From the NCBI GenBank assembly GCA_007133715.1, contig SLMF01000251.1, positions 1 through 6,767 on the forward strand: a stretch of DNA of 6,767 nt, given 5' to 3'. Both the position numbers and the translations under genes were made by a program. The notes beneath the pieces were generated by a model. That model had not been told where the DNA came from. It searched no databases and worked only from the letters and a program-made list of their open reading frames with translations. This document shows positions 1-6,605 of the stretch, piece after piece. Position 1 is the stretch's first letter. The number at the start of each line of letters is the position of its first letter. The stretch is from Planctomycetaceae bacterium (GTDB lineage Bacteria; Planctomycetota; Planctomycetia; Pirellulales; Pirellulaceae).

Positions 1-839
1 GCGGCGATCACCAGCAGAGCGAACAGTTCGATCACTTGATAGTGTACCGGCAAGGCCCCCGCGGCCCAGGGCCATTGAGTCAACACAATGCCTACCAGGA
101 ACCCCGCGCCCGCCAAGGCTGCCAACCGCGTGCATAACCCCAGGATGAGCAAGGCCCCGACCACAATGTCAAAATAAGGGACAAACACATCAATGAAGTT
201 CGTGTCCATCAGGTGACGGCCGGGCAACGGAATCGACGGGGTCCGGCGGCGGCCAGCTTGCTCCGGCGTGGCAATCGCCAGCAAGTCCCGCTCGTAATTC
301 TCCCGCAATTCGTCGATCTCACGCAACCACGGTTGCACCTCCCGACGCATCTCCCATTCGATCAGCTCGGATTGCTGCCGCAACGAGGGCACCTGGCGTT
401 TGGCCGGATCGCGGCGATTGGCCGTCCGCCGATCCAAACCCTTCAGGTACATCGCGATCTCCTCGCCGTACACGTCGAAAAACCACTCGTATTGGTCGCG
501 GCGGGTCTCGAATACCTGCTGAGCTTGTTCCGCCTGCTCCTCGTCAAAGCGATAGTGGTCGATCACGCGTTGGCGAAACTGATCCCAACTCTCGAGCGTC
601 GCCTCCTTGTCCAACCGGGCACGGCCGTCCAAATCCCAGACCAACCAGTGATAGAAGGGGGTTAGCGGCCCCTTGGCAATCACCATGAACTGGGCGGATG
701 TCCAATCGCCCTCGGCGATCTTGTCGGCTCCTTCTCGGTAAAAATGCCATCCGATTACGATCCGCAGCGCCACGAGCGCCACGACCGTAAGCGTTCCGAT
801 GCGATAGGTTTTGGTATCCAGGGGAAAACTCCTTGTCAT
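1..839 (-). CDS. DoxX-family integral membrane protein, 3' end beyond the window (partial)
   Basis: Open frame from ATG at 839 leftwards with no stop before the window edge; 279 codons are visible. Residues about 16-34 form a first membrane segment ending in GWHFYREG, a typical DoxX-like start. A long hydrophilic stretch (about 60-215) follows, rich in Glu, Arg and Gln and probably helical. Further membrane segments lie at about 217-237, 239-257 and from 268 onwards. DoxX proteins are normally small four-helix membrane proteins; the ~150-residue insert between helices 1 and 2 makes this one much larger, a form I associate with planctomycetes. Its function is not known precisely; DoxX relatives are linked to quinone or thiosulfate redox chemistry and redox stress. 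The ATG has no Shine-Dalgarno upstream. An AAGGAG lies inside codons 2-4, seven bases before a CTG at codon 7, so a later non-ATG start is conceivable. It is divergent from the secreted-protein gene. Confidence 0.8.
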   Translation of the reverse strand, partial: MTRSFPLDTKTYRIGTLTVVALVALRIVIGWHFYREGADKIAEGDWTSAQFMVIAKGPLTPFYHWLVWDLDGRARLDKEATLESWDQFRQRVIDHYRFDEEQAEQAQQVFETRRDQYEWFFDVYGEEIAMYLKGLDRRTANRRDPAKRQVPSLRQQSELIEWEMRREVQPWLREIDELRENYERDLLAIATPEQAGRRRTPSIPLPGRHLMDTNFIDVFVPYFDIVVGALLILGLCTRLAALAGAGFLVGIVLTQWPWAAGALPVHYQVIELFALLVIA

Positions 840-901
840 CAGCAAGTTTCGGGCGGGGATTGTCGAGCGAACCGTACAGTCGCTACCGGGCAGGGCCCTC
901 T

Positions 902-929
902 ATTATTAGGAAAAAATCGGCGAACGCAA
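902..929 (-). promoter_or_regulatory. possible sigma-70-like promoter for the DoxX-family gene
   Basis: Read on the minus strand, TTGCGT (929-924) is followed after 16 bases by AATAAT (907-902), which matches TATAAT at five of six positions. The match to the -35 consensus is only three of six. It would start transcription near 895, giving a leader of about 55 bases before the ATG at 839. The AT-rich patch stands out in a GC-rich gap. This is a pattern match only. Confidence 0.3.
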
Positions 930-1221
930 CCCATGATATTCCCGGGGCCGCAGAAATCACCCCCCTAAAGATTGATGCCATTGTTCGCAACGTGCCTCCG
1001 CCCCGATACGGATGCCTCCGGCGTTCCCCAAGGTTACCTCGCCAGCCAGCTCGCCTCCCGCCTCCCCAGGTCCGTGATTGTGGACATTTGGTAACGGAAA
1101 CCCCCCCAAATCGGTTTGACCAGCCCGCACGGCCCCAGGGAACCCGACAGCCGTTTCCAACGTCCGATCCGTTAGGCAACTCGCAGGGAATAACGCGTTG
1201 TGGCCGGTCTCTGACCGAGCC

Positions 1222-1284
1222 ACCCCGCCGAACCGAAGGTCTCCCATATCGTGGGAGACCTTCGGTCGGCAGTTTCGGCGGGGT
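1222..1284. repeat. nested perfect palindromes (15-bp stem inside an 11-bp stem)
   Basis: ACCGAAGGTCTCCCA at 1232-1246 is perfectly complementary to 1252-1266 with a five-base spacer TATCG. Just outside it, ACCCCGCCGAA (1222-1232) is perfectly complementary to TTCGGCGGGGT (1274-1284). Further out, GGTCTCTG at 1206-1213 partly mirrors CGGAGACC at 1285-1292. The structure could form a long hairpin in RNA or a cruciform in DNA. There is no T-tract after it, so it is not a typical intrinsic terminator. Confidence 0.8.
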
Positions 1285-1379
1285 CGGAGACCCTCGCCGA
1301 ACGGGTGGTCGGGGTCGGAGACCGTCGCCGAACGGGTCGTCGGGGTCGGAGACCCTCGCCGAACGACCTCGCCGAACGA
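1283..1379. repeat. 31-bp tandem repeat (2.7 copies) followed by a 13-bp direct repeat
   Basis: Units beginning GTCGGAGACC start at 1283, 1314 and 1345, an exact period of 31. The first two are complete with few differences; the third matches for 21 bases and then runs into two adjacent copies of CCTCGCCGAACGA (1354-1366 and 1367-1379). Each unit contains a small GGTC-GGA-GACC hairpin. Bases 1367-1381 form another (CCTCG, loop CCGAA, CGAGG). The units reuse the GGAGACC and CGCCGAA words of the palindrome to the left, so the whole block appears to have grown by local duplication. Confidence 0.8.
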
Positions 1380-1606
1380 GGTAGATTATTTCCTGCGAGT
1401 TGCTTTAGGTCGCTGACGCGCGCGGTACAAAGATGTCCTGCAGGAATAGGGCTCGCGGTTTGCCCCTTCCCTACAATCGTTTGAGCCAGAAAATGCGCTG
1501 TAAAGCTCGTCCGACAGACGCGTTCCGGCGGATAAATCCGTTGGGTCGCGATCGGAAGGATCCGTAGAATTCCTCGAATCCTGGATTTCCCACACGAACG
1601 GTTTCC

Positions 1607-4366
1607 ATGTTTACCGCTTGGTTTTCGCTAAAACACCCTCGGGGCAGGCACAAAAAATCCCCCCGAAAGAAGATTCGCCCGGTTCGCCGCTTGCGCGTCG
1701 AATGGCTCGAGGATCGTCGCTTGCTGGCCGTGACACCTTTCGGCGCCCTGCCCCAAGATACGGGCGAATTCATGCTGGGCGATGTCCTGGTCACCGTCGT
1801 GTTGATGGAATCCAGCGAAAATGTCTCGGCCGTGAATCCAAATACAGAAGATTGGACGCTCGAATCCATCGAAACGGCCAAGGCCAAGGTGGTGGAAGGC
1901 GTCCGCTGGTGGGAGCAGACGCTGGCCACCCAGTTTCCCGACAGCTCGATGCCGCTGCAGTTCCACTTCGATTTCACCCACGCCGACTCCCCTGTCCTGA
2001 CCGACTACGAACCCATTCAGCTGTCTTCCAACTACTTTCAATATTGGATTTACGACTTTCTGGAAAAGGTCGGTTACGCGGAAACCCGCAATTTTAGCCA
2101 TGATGTTCGGCTGTTTAACCATGCTCAGCGGGTAGAACATGACACGGATTGGGCGTTTACTGTGTTTGTCGTGAACGACGAAAACGACGAAGACGGTATG
2201 TTCAACGGGGGCCTGTTCCTCCGCGCCTTCGCCTTTGCGGGGGGCCAGTTCATGGTGTCGCCCGCAGGACGGCCCGCCAGTACCTTTGCCCATGAAACGG
2301 GCCATATGTTCTGGGCGCGTGACGAGTATCAAGGGGGGGGGAATCACTGGGACCGACGCGGCTACTACAACGCTCCCAATACCAATGCCTGGAACAACCC
2401 CGAACCCGGTTTTGTCCAAGTGCCCAGCATCATGGATCGGGACCATACCTATCGAGACCCGCCGGAGCTGCTGCTGACCTACGCGTATCAAAATCTGACC
2501 AGCTCGACCTCGTCGATGGCCATGATCGGCTGGCAGGACAGCACGAACAATGGCATTTTCGACGTACTGGATGTGCCCCATCGGCTGGAAGGTGGCGGTT
2601 ATTGGGACCCCGCCCTGCAGCTTTACCGCTTTCAAGGGTTCTCCGAGGTTCAAACGCTGCCGAATCGGAACTCGGCGGGCTGGCAAAGCGACATTACGAT
2701 CAACCGGATCCATACTGCCGAGGCGCGAATCGACGGGGGCCCGTGGTTTGCGGTAGCCGAGTTCGACGGTTCCCCGCGGGTGGAGCTGGACCTTTCGATC
2801 CCGATTTCGACGCCCCCCCCGCAGACGATTGACATCCGCACGCGGGATTTGCGAACCGGGGTGACCTCGGAAGTATTCCACAGCCAGACGGACGAATTGG
2901 CGGCCGTCCTGCGGCCGGGGATCAACGGTTTCGTCTGGAACGACGCCGATGAAAACGGTCGGTTTGACGCGGGCGAACGACCGCTGGCCGACTGGATCGT
3001 GCGTCTGGTGGACGCGGAGGGTGCACCGCTCGAGCTGTCCCAGCGGCTGGATCCGGATGCTTTCCCGGTGGGAACGGCGCTGGGAGGCCAGCTGGTAGGG
3101 GTAAACTTGAGCACGGTACCGTCGACGGGTTCGCCGCGAGGCGTGGTCGCCGCGGAAGTCCCTTCGTTGCCACAGCTCGGGCATGTGCTGGGCTTCCCCG
3201 CCGCCACCGGCTCGGGGTCCCATGCCTTATGGACGCCAAACGTCCATTTGCGTCTGGATTTTTCGGAGCCGGTTAGTTCGTTGGGTGTGGAGGGGATCGG
3301 GTTTGACGGCGAGGACTACGCCCGCCTGTCGGTTTACGATGCGGCCGGCCGGCTGCTTGAACGGACCACCAGCGAGTCGTTAGGGCCGGGCGAGCGTCAG
3401 ACGTTGGCGATCGAACGGCCGGTGCCGGAGATCGCGTATGCGACGGTGGGCCAGCACGGGGGTTCGCACGTGCTGTTGGGCCAACTGCGGATCGGTCCCC
3501 CGACAGAAACGGTGACGGATCGCTGGGGTGGTTATCACCTGGGCGGTTTGCCGCCGGGAGAATACCATGTTCAGGCCGTGTCGCCACCGTTTGCCGAGCC
3601 CTGGACGTCGACTCAGACGGTGACGCTGGGTTGGGGCCAGACCCGGAGTGCGGTGGATTTCGCCGGTCAGCACACGGCCGTTTCTTGGCAGAATCCGCTC
3701 GATCCGGCGGATGTGACGGGGGACGGGCAGGTTTCCGCCTTGGACGTGCTGACCGTGATCAATTTCATCAACACGCACCCGGGCGCTCCCCGGTTACCGG
3801 AGACACCGGTCGCACCGCCTCCCTTTTACGACGTGGACGGCAACGGTTTCGTCACCGCGAACGATGCCTTGCTCATCATCAACCGTTTGAACGGCCCCGC
3901 GCTGGCGAGCCGAGCTGCGGATCCGCCCCAAGATTCGAACGGGGACACGATGTCGGCTGCCGGTGGGGGCGTGGCGGACGAGGGGGAGTTTCTGGTCGAG
4001 GGCGAGTCGTCGGTTGCGTTTCCGCTGGCCGGGCGGTGGGATGGCGAGCTGCCGCTGATTTCGCGGTGGGAGCGGGAGGAAGAGCCATTTACGGCAGGCG
4101 AACCGCCTGTCCCGCCCGCGGGCCGGGCGGCTCGCGATGCGGTCTTCCGTCGCCTGGCGCTCTCTCAGCCAGCCCGCCGCGGGGAAGCCGAAACGGCGGC
4201 CGACGCCCCAGACCGGGAACTCCTCCCCCTGCCGCAGAACCACCAGCAGCCGGGTTGGCTCGACCCGGCCGGATTGCTCGACCCGTGGTGGACTTCGCAC
4301 CGGTTCGGGGACGCCGCTCAGGACAGCAGTTGGTCGACTTCCTCCCGATCGACATCGGCGATGTAG
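1607..4366 (+). CDS. secreted modular planctomycete protein: metzincin-like zinc peptidase domain, SdrD/CnaB-like module, dockerin
   Basis: 919 aa. Residues 1-42 are a basic stretch ending VEWLEDRRLLAV, the planctomycete extracellular-protein N-terminal signature (Planc_extracel, PF07595 type), so export is expected. HETGHMFWARDEY at 229-241 is a zinc-peptidase motif: H229, E230 and H233, with D239 at the spacing of the third ligand in snapalysin-type metzincins (HEXXHXXGXXD). PSIMD around M276 could be the Met-turn. About 362-423 looks like an Ig/FnIII-type beta domain. GFVWNDADENGRFDAGE starts an SdrD/CnaB-like module at 441; its second half (TDRWGGYHLGGLPPGEYHV) comes at about 637, after an insert of about 160 residues. 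A type I dockerin-like pair follows: D702/T704/D706/D713 and D742/D744/N746/D753. Residues 766-919 are low-complexity, rich in Ala, Pro, Glu and Arg, with no sortase or PEP-CTERM signal. The ATG at 1607 directly precedes the signature but has no Shine-Dalgarno. The substrate is unknown. The family is clear; catalytic activity is inferred. Confidence 0.88.
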   Translation: MFTAWFSLKHPRGRHKKSPRKKIRPVRRLRVEWLEDRRLLAVTPFGALPQDTGEFMLGDVLVTVVLMESSENVSAVNPNTEDWTLESIETAKAKVVEGVRWWEQTLATQFPDSSMPLQFHFDFTHADSPVLTDYEPIQLSSNYFQYWIYDFLEKVGYAETRNFSHDVRLFNHAQRVEHDTDWAFTVFVVNDENDEDGMFNGGLFLRAFAFAGGQFMVSPAGRPASTFAHETGHMFWARDEYQGGGNHWDRRGYYNAPNTNAWNNPEPGFVQVPSIMDRDHTYRDPPELLLTYAYQNLTSSTSSMAMIGWQDSTNNGIFDVLDVPHRLEGGGYWDPALQLYRFQGFSEVQTLPNRNSAGWQSDITINRIHTAEARIDGGPWFAVAEFDGSPRVELDLSIPISTPPPQTIDIRTRDLRTGVTSEVFHSQTDELAAVLRPGINGFVWNDADENGRFDAGERPLADWIVRLVDAEGAPLELSQRLDPDAFPVGTALGGQLVGVNLSTVPSTGSPRGVVAAEVPSLPQLGHVLGFPAATGSGSHALWTPNVHLRLDFSEPVSSLGVEGIGFDGEDYARLSVYDAAGRLLERTTSESLGPGERQTLAIERPVPEIAYATVGQHGGSHVLLGQLRIGPPTETVTDRWGGYHLGGLPPGEYHVQAVSPPFAEPWTSTQTVTLGWGQTRSAVDFAGQHTAVSWQNPLDPADVTGDGQVSALDVLTVINFINTHPGAPRLPETPVAPPPFYDVDGNGFVTANDALLIINRLNGPALASRAADPPQDSNGDTMSAAGGGVADEGEFLVEGESSVAFPLAGRWDGELPLISRWEREEEPFTAGEPPVPPAGRAARDAVFRRLALSQPARRGEAETAADAPDRELLPLPQNHQQPGWLDPAGLLDPWWTSHRFGDAAQDSSWSTSSRSTSAM

Positions 4367-5904
4367 GGGATGCCGCTGACCTCGGCTGCCTCGCGGGTGA
4401 GGGCGGCCAGATCGCTGCGTGCGATATGTTCCAGAGCGAATTTGCGGCTGCCGGCCATCAATTGCCGGAGTCCCTGATCGAGTCGTTCGTAGTAGGTGTA
4501 CAGCCCCAGCGCGCCGGCCGGAATCCGCTCGAATTCGTCGTCGCCCAATTCGCGGCGGAGGTGGCCGGCGGTGACGAAAATATCGTCCCGCGTGTGGCCG
4601 AATCGCTCGACGTATACCGGGATCATGTTCTGTTCGATGCTCCGCCCGATCGTCTTGCCGACCATTGCGGCTGCGATCGGCGCCCGCGCCATGCCGACCA
4701 GTTTGACCCAGGGCGCGCCCAGCGCCAGGGCTTTGAAGATCTGGTCTTCGAAGGTGAAGCCGCCGGCCATGGCCATGGCGGGCAGGTGCCGGCCGGCATC
4801 CGCCAGCCGCTGGGCATAATGATAGGCCAGCGAGTGCAAGTAGACGGGCGGCACGCCCCACTCGTTCATCATCCGCCACGGACTCATCCCGGTCCCGCCG
4901 CCGGCCCCGTCGATGGTGAGCAGATCCAGCTGGTACCGCGAAGCGTAAACCAGGGCCCGGGCCAGATCGGCTGGACGGTAGGCTCCGGTCTTCAAAAAGA
5001 TGTACTTCGCACCCGCCTTGCGAAGCTGCTCGACGCGGCGGGCGAAGGCTTCTTCCGTGACCATCCCGACCCGCGAATGGCGTTCGAATTCCAGGAACGC
5101 TCCCCGTTCGAAATCCTGGACCACATCGGGATCGGTCGGGTCGGGCACGACCAGGTAGCCGCGTTCGGCCAGCCACTGGGCCTGTTTGAGATTGCGGATC
5201 TTGACCTCGCCGCCAATGTTCTTGGCTCCCTGGCCCCACTTGAGTTCCACGCACTGCACGCCCAGATGCTCCAACGCGTATTCCTGGGCGCCCAGCCGGG
5301 TGTCTTCGATGTTCGCTTGGACGACGATGGCTCCGTAGCCGTCCCGCTGATAGCGTTGGAACAGGGTCACGCGGCGTTTCAAATCCACCGTATCCACGAT
5401 GCGGCCGTTTTCGATCACCGCGTCCGGGTCCATCCCGGCCACGTTCTCGCCGATGGTCAGGCCGGTCCCGGCCAGCGCCGAACCGATGGCCAAGCCTTCC
5501 CAATTGTTCTTGGCGATGTTGGTCGAGCCGATTCCGGGGATGATCCAGGGACGGCGGAACTTGAGCCCCCGATCGTGTCCGAAGGCGACTTCCAAACTGA
5601 CGGCGGGAAACACCGCTTGATCGCTGTCGGCCGGGATCCCTTGGGCACCGACCACGCCGCCCATGATGCTGAAGTGCGAGTGGTCGATGGGATAGGTCTT
5701 CTCGCCCGCCGTGGTGATCACGCCGAACGGCTGCGGGTAGATGACTTCATGGCCTCGGTAAGCGGACTTGCCGATCTCGCACATCCCGATGCAGCCGTCC
5801 ACGCAGGTCACGCACATGCCCGAGGAAGGCACGATCGACCCTTCGGTCCGGTTCTTGGTCAAGGTAGCTGCCGAGGCATTGATTTTGGAGAACGTAGACA
5901 TCAT
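4318..5904 (-). CDS. FMN-binding glutamate-synthase-like protein (GltB central-domain family) with N-terminal Cys4 motif
   Basis: 528 aa from ATG at 5904, which overlaps the upstream TGA by one base and has AGGAG ten bases before it. A second ATG follows directly at 5901, and the frame stays open to 5973 inside the preceding gene. The body matches the FMN TIM-barrel synthase domain of glutamate synthase (COG0069): PWIIPGIGSTNIAKNNWEGLAIG at about 119-141, ELKWGQGAK at 220-228, LKTGAYRP at 304-311, the glycine-rich DGAGGGTGMSP at 332-342, and AGGFTFEDQIFKALALGA at 380-397. There is no N-terminal amidotransferase domain and no C-terminal GXGXG domain. No cysteine occurs after C218, so the CX5CX4C 3Fe-4S site of glutamate synthases is absent. 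C31, C34, C38 and C42 form a CX2CX3CX3C motif that probably holds an Fe-S cluster. It is the last gene of the operon. Possible roles are the FMN subunit of a split glutamate synthase, an MgsC-like N-methylglutamate synthase subunit, or another FMN redox enzyme. Confidence 0.88.
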   Translation of the reverse strand: MMSTFSKINASAATLTKNRTEGSIVPSSGMCVTCVDGCIGMCEIGKSAYRGHEVIYPQPFGVITTAGEKTYPIDHSHFSIMGGVVGAQGIPADSDQAVFPAVSLEVAFGHDRGLKFRRPWIIPGIGSTNIAKNNWEGLAIGSALAGTGLTIGENVAGMDPDAVIENGRIVDTVDLKRRVTLFQRYQRDGYGAIVVQANIEDTRLGAQEYALEHLGVQCVELKWGQGAKNIGGEVKIRNLKQAQWLAERGYLVVPDPTDPDVVQDFERGAFLEFERHSRVGMVTEEAFARRVEQLRKAGAKYIFLKTGAYRPADLARALVYASRYQLDLLTIDGAGGGTGMSPWRMMNEWGVPPVYLHSLAYHYAQRLADAGRHLPAMAMAGGFTFEDQIFKALALGAPWVKLVGMARAPIAAAMVGKTIGRSIEQNMIPVYVERFGHTRDDIFVTAGHLRRELGDDEFERIPAGALGLYTYYERLDQGLRQLMAGSRKFALEHIARSDLAALTREAAEVSGIPYIADVDREEVDQLLS

Positions 5905-6605
5905 CAGCTGAGGACTCCTGGCTGGGTTTCGGGCGTGGGAATTTCGCAAGCCACACAGGGATTCATGTAACACATCATGTGATCAAAGCCTTCTTTCTCT
6001 GCACAGGGCGGAGTCAGATTGGCACAGCCGCCGCAAATCGCTCGGTCGGGGTCGGTGAAGGTGCACCGCAGTTCGCAGGCGGGACAGACGTAGATACAGC
6101 CGCCGCACAAGCGGCATTGTTCCGAATTGCGGTCGAAGGGCGTGCCGATGCTGCGGGTCGCTCCCCGTCCCCGGAAACCGATGGCTCCCGCCACCATCTG
6201 CTCGCGACACATCCGCACGCAGCGCCCGCAGAGGATACAGTCTTCCTGCTCCTGGCGGAAACGCTGCTGGCGGACGCCGTGGGCCGATGCCAGATCCTGG
6301 ATGGTTTTGGATTGCGGGCAGGACGCCAGCAGCAGTTCCAGCACCATCCGCCGGGCGCGGAGCACGCGGTTCGAGGCGGTCCACACGCGGAGTCCTTCCT
6401 GAGCCGGATAGGTACAGGAGGAGACCAGCCGGGCGCGGTCGCCCTGGCCGAGCTGGACCACACACAGGCGGCAGGCTCCGTAGGGCGAGAGGCCGTCCAT
6501 GTGGCACAGCGTGGGGATGGGGAACCCCAAGAACTCGGCCGCTTCCAACAGCGTGCTGCCGTCTTCGACTCCGACCGCCAAACCATTGATTTCCAGATTG
6601 ATCAT
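5904..6605 (-). CDS. HoxU/NuoG-N-terminus-like iron-sulfur electron-transfer protein (2Fe-2S plus two 4Fe-4S)
   Basis: 233 aa from ATG at 6605, whose ATGA overlaps the previous stop by 4 nt. An open frame continues upstream to a GTG at 6701, but those residues show no family similarity. Residues 1-75 are a plant/NuoG-type 2Fe-2S ferredoxin domain with C34, C45, C48 and C64. Helical LLLASCPQSKTIQDLA at 91-106 occupies the place of the Cys3His cluster of NuoG/HoxU, but its HX3CX2CX5C ligands are missing. Two 4Fe-4S sites follow: C123/C126/C129/C133 (CILCGRCVRMC) and C164/C167/C170/C174 (CRLCGGCIYVC). The last 60 residues hold eight more cysteines (177, 181, 191, 194, 201, 212, 217, 220). No membrane segment or signal is seen, so it is cytoplasmic. 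It most likely passes electrons between the FAD subunit encoded upstream and the FMN protein encoded downstream. The domain assignment is secure; the partners are inferred from gene order. Confidence 0.88.
   Translation of the reverse strand: MINLEINGLAVGVEDGSTLLEAAEFLGFPIPTLCHMDGLSPYGACRLCVVQLGQGDRARLVSSCTYPAQEGLRVWTASNRVLRARRMVLELLLASCPQSKTIQDLASAHGVRQQRFRQEQEDCILCGRCVRMCREQMVAGAIGFRGRGATRSIGTPFDRNSEQCRLCGGCIYVCPACELRCTFTDPDRAICGGCANLTPPCAEKEGFDHMMCYMNPCVACEIPTPETQPGVLS
5915..5919 (-). promoter_or_regulatory. Shine-Dalgarno site for the FMN protein gene
   Basis: AGGAG on the minus strand lies ten bases before the ATG at 5904 and thirteen before the ATG at 5901. It sits inside the 3' end of the preceding gene. 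It supports starting at 5904 (or 5901) rather than at the upstream in-frame ATG at 5973, and together with the TGATG overlap it points to coupled translation. Confidence 0.65.

Larger units (their letters stand above)
1176..1403. repeat. 228-bp element with 18-bp terminal inverted repeats (MITE/REP-like)
   Basis: The left end, GCAACTCGCAGGGAATAA at 1176-1193, and the reverse complement of the right end (1386-1403, GCAACTCGCAGGAAATAA) agree at 17 of 18 positions. Between them lie a nested palindrome (1222-1284) and a 31-bp tandem repeat (1283-1365). TTAGG occurs at 1172-1176 and again at 1405-1409, which could be the remnant of a target duplication, although it does not abut both ends exactly. 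No transposase is encoded, so if mobile the element would be non-autonomous. Alternatives are a REP/BIME-type dispersed palindromic repeat or a structured leader of the downstream gene. The inverted ends are visible directly; mobility is inference. Confidence 0.6.
840..1606. other. intergenic region between divergent genes, no convincing gene
   Basis: 767 bp between the DoxX-family start and the secreted-protein start. The short open frames here (for example 883-1179 and 957-1247 minus, 833-1384 plus) are Arg/Gly/Pro-rich, show no domain, and those running through 1200-1380 simply translate the repeats. About 960-1170 holds nothing I can identify; it includes a run of seven C at 1101-1107. 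The section 1176-1403 is the inverted-repeat element listed separately. About 1410-1606 should contain the promoter and leader of the secreted-protein gene. TACAAT at 1472-1477 resembles a -10 box but has no partner -35 at the right distance, and no Shine-Dalgarno precedes the ATG at 1607. Confidence 0.6.

Noticed and set aside
213..665. 150-aa plus-strand open frame antisense to the DoxX-family gene
   Set aside because: The minus frame has membrane helices and the DoxX-like GWHFYREG motif; the plus frame is a shadow.
1283..1379. Possible CRISPR array
   Set aside because: The 31-bp units are directly adjacent with no unique spacers, only 2.7 copies are present, and there are no cas genes.
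1628..3223. 531-aa minus-strand open frame antisense to the metalloprotease-like gene
   Set aside because: No domain or start signal, while the opposite strand encodes clear domains in order.
4092..4130. Two adjacent GC hairpins (GGCAGGCG...CGCCTGTC and CCGCCCG...CGGGCGG) as a terminator
   Set aside because: They lie inside the secreted-protein coding region 240 bp before its stop, without a T-tract. Pro/Gly/Arg codons in GC-rich DNA readily produce them.
3794..5503. 569-aa minus-strand open frame
   Set aside because: Shifted frame of the FMN-protein gene continuing antisense into the secreted-protein gene; Arg/Gly/Pro-rich and without motifs.
3631..5970. 779-aa plus-strand open frame across the end of the secreted-protein gene and antisense to the FMN-protein gene
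   Set aside because: It lies out of frame in one real gene and antisense to another that has clear family motifs. Its composition is Gly/Arg/Ala-rich and no domain is recognisable. Long antisense frames are expected in GC-rich coding DNA.
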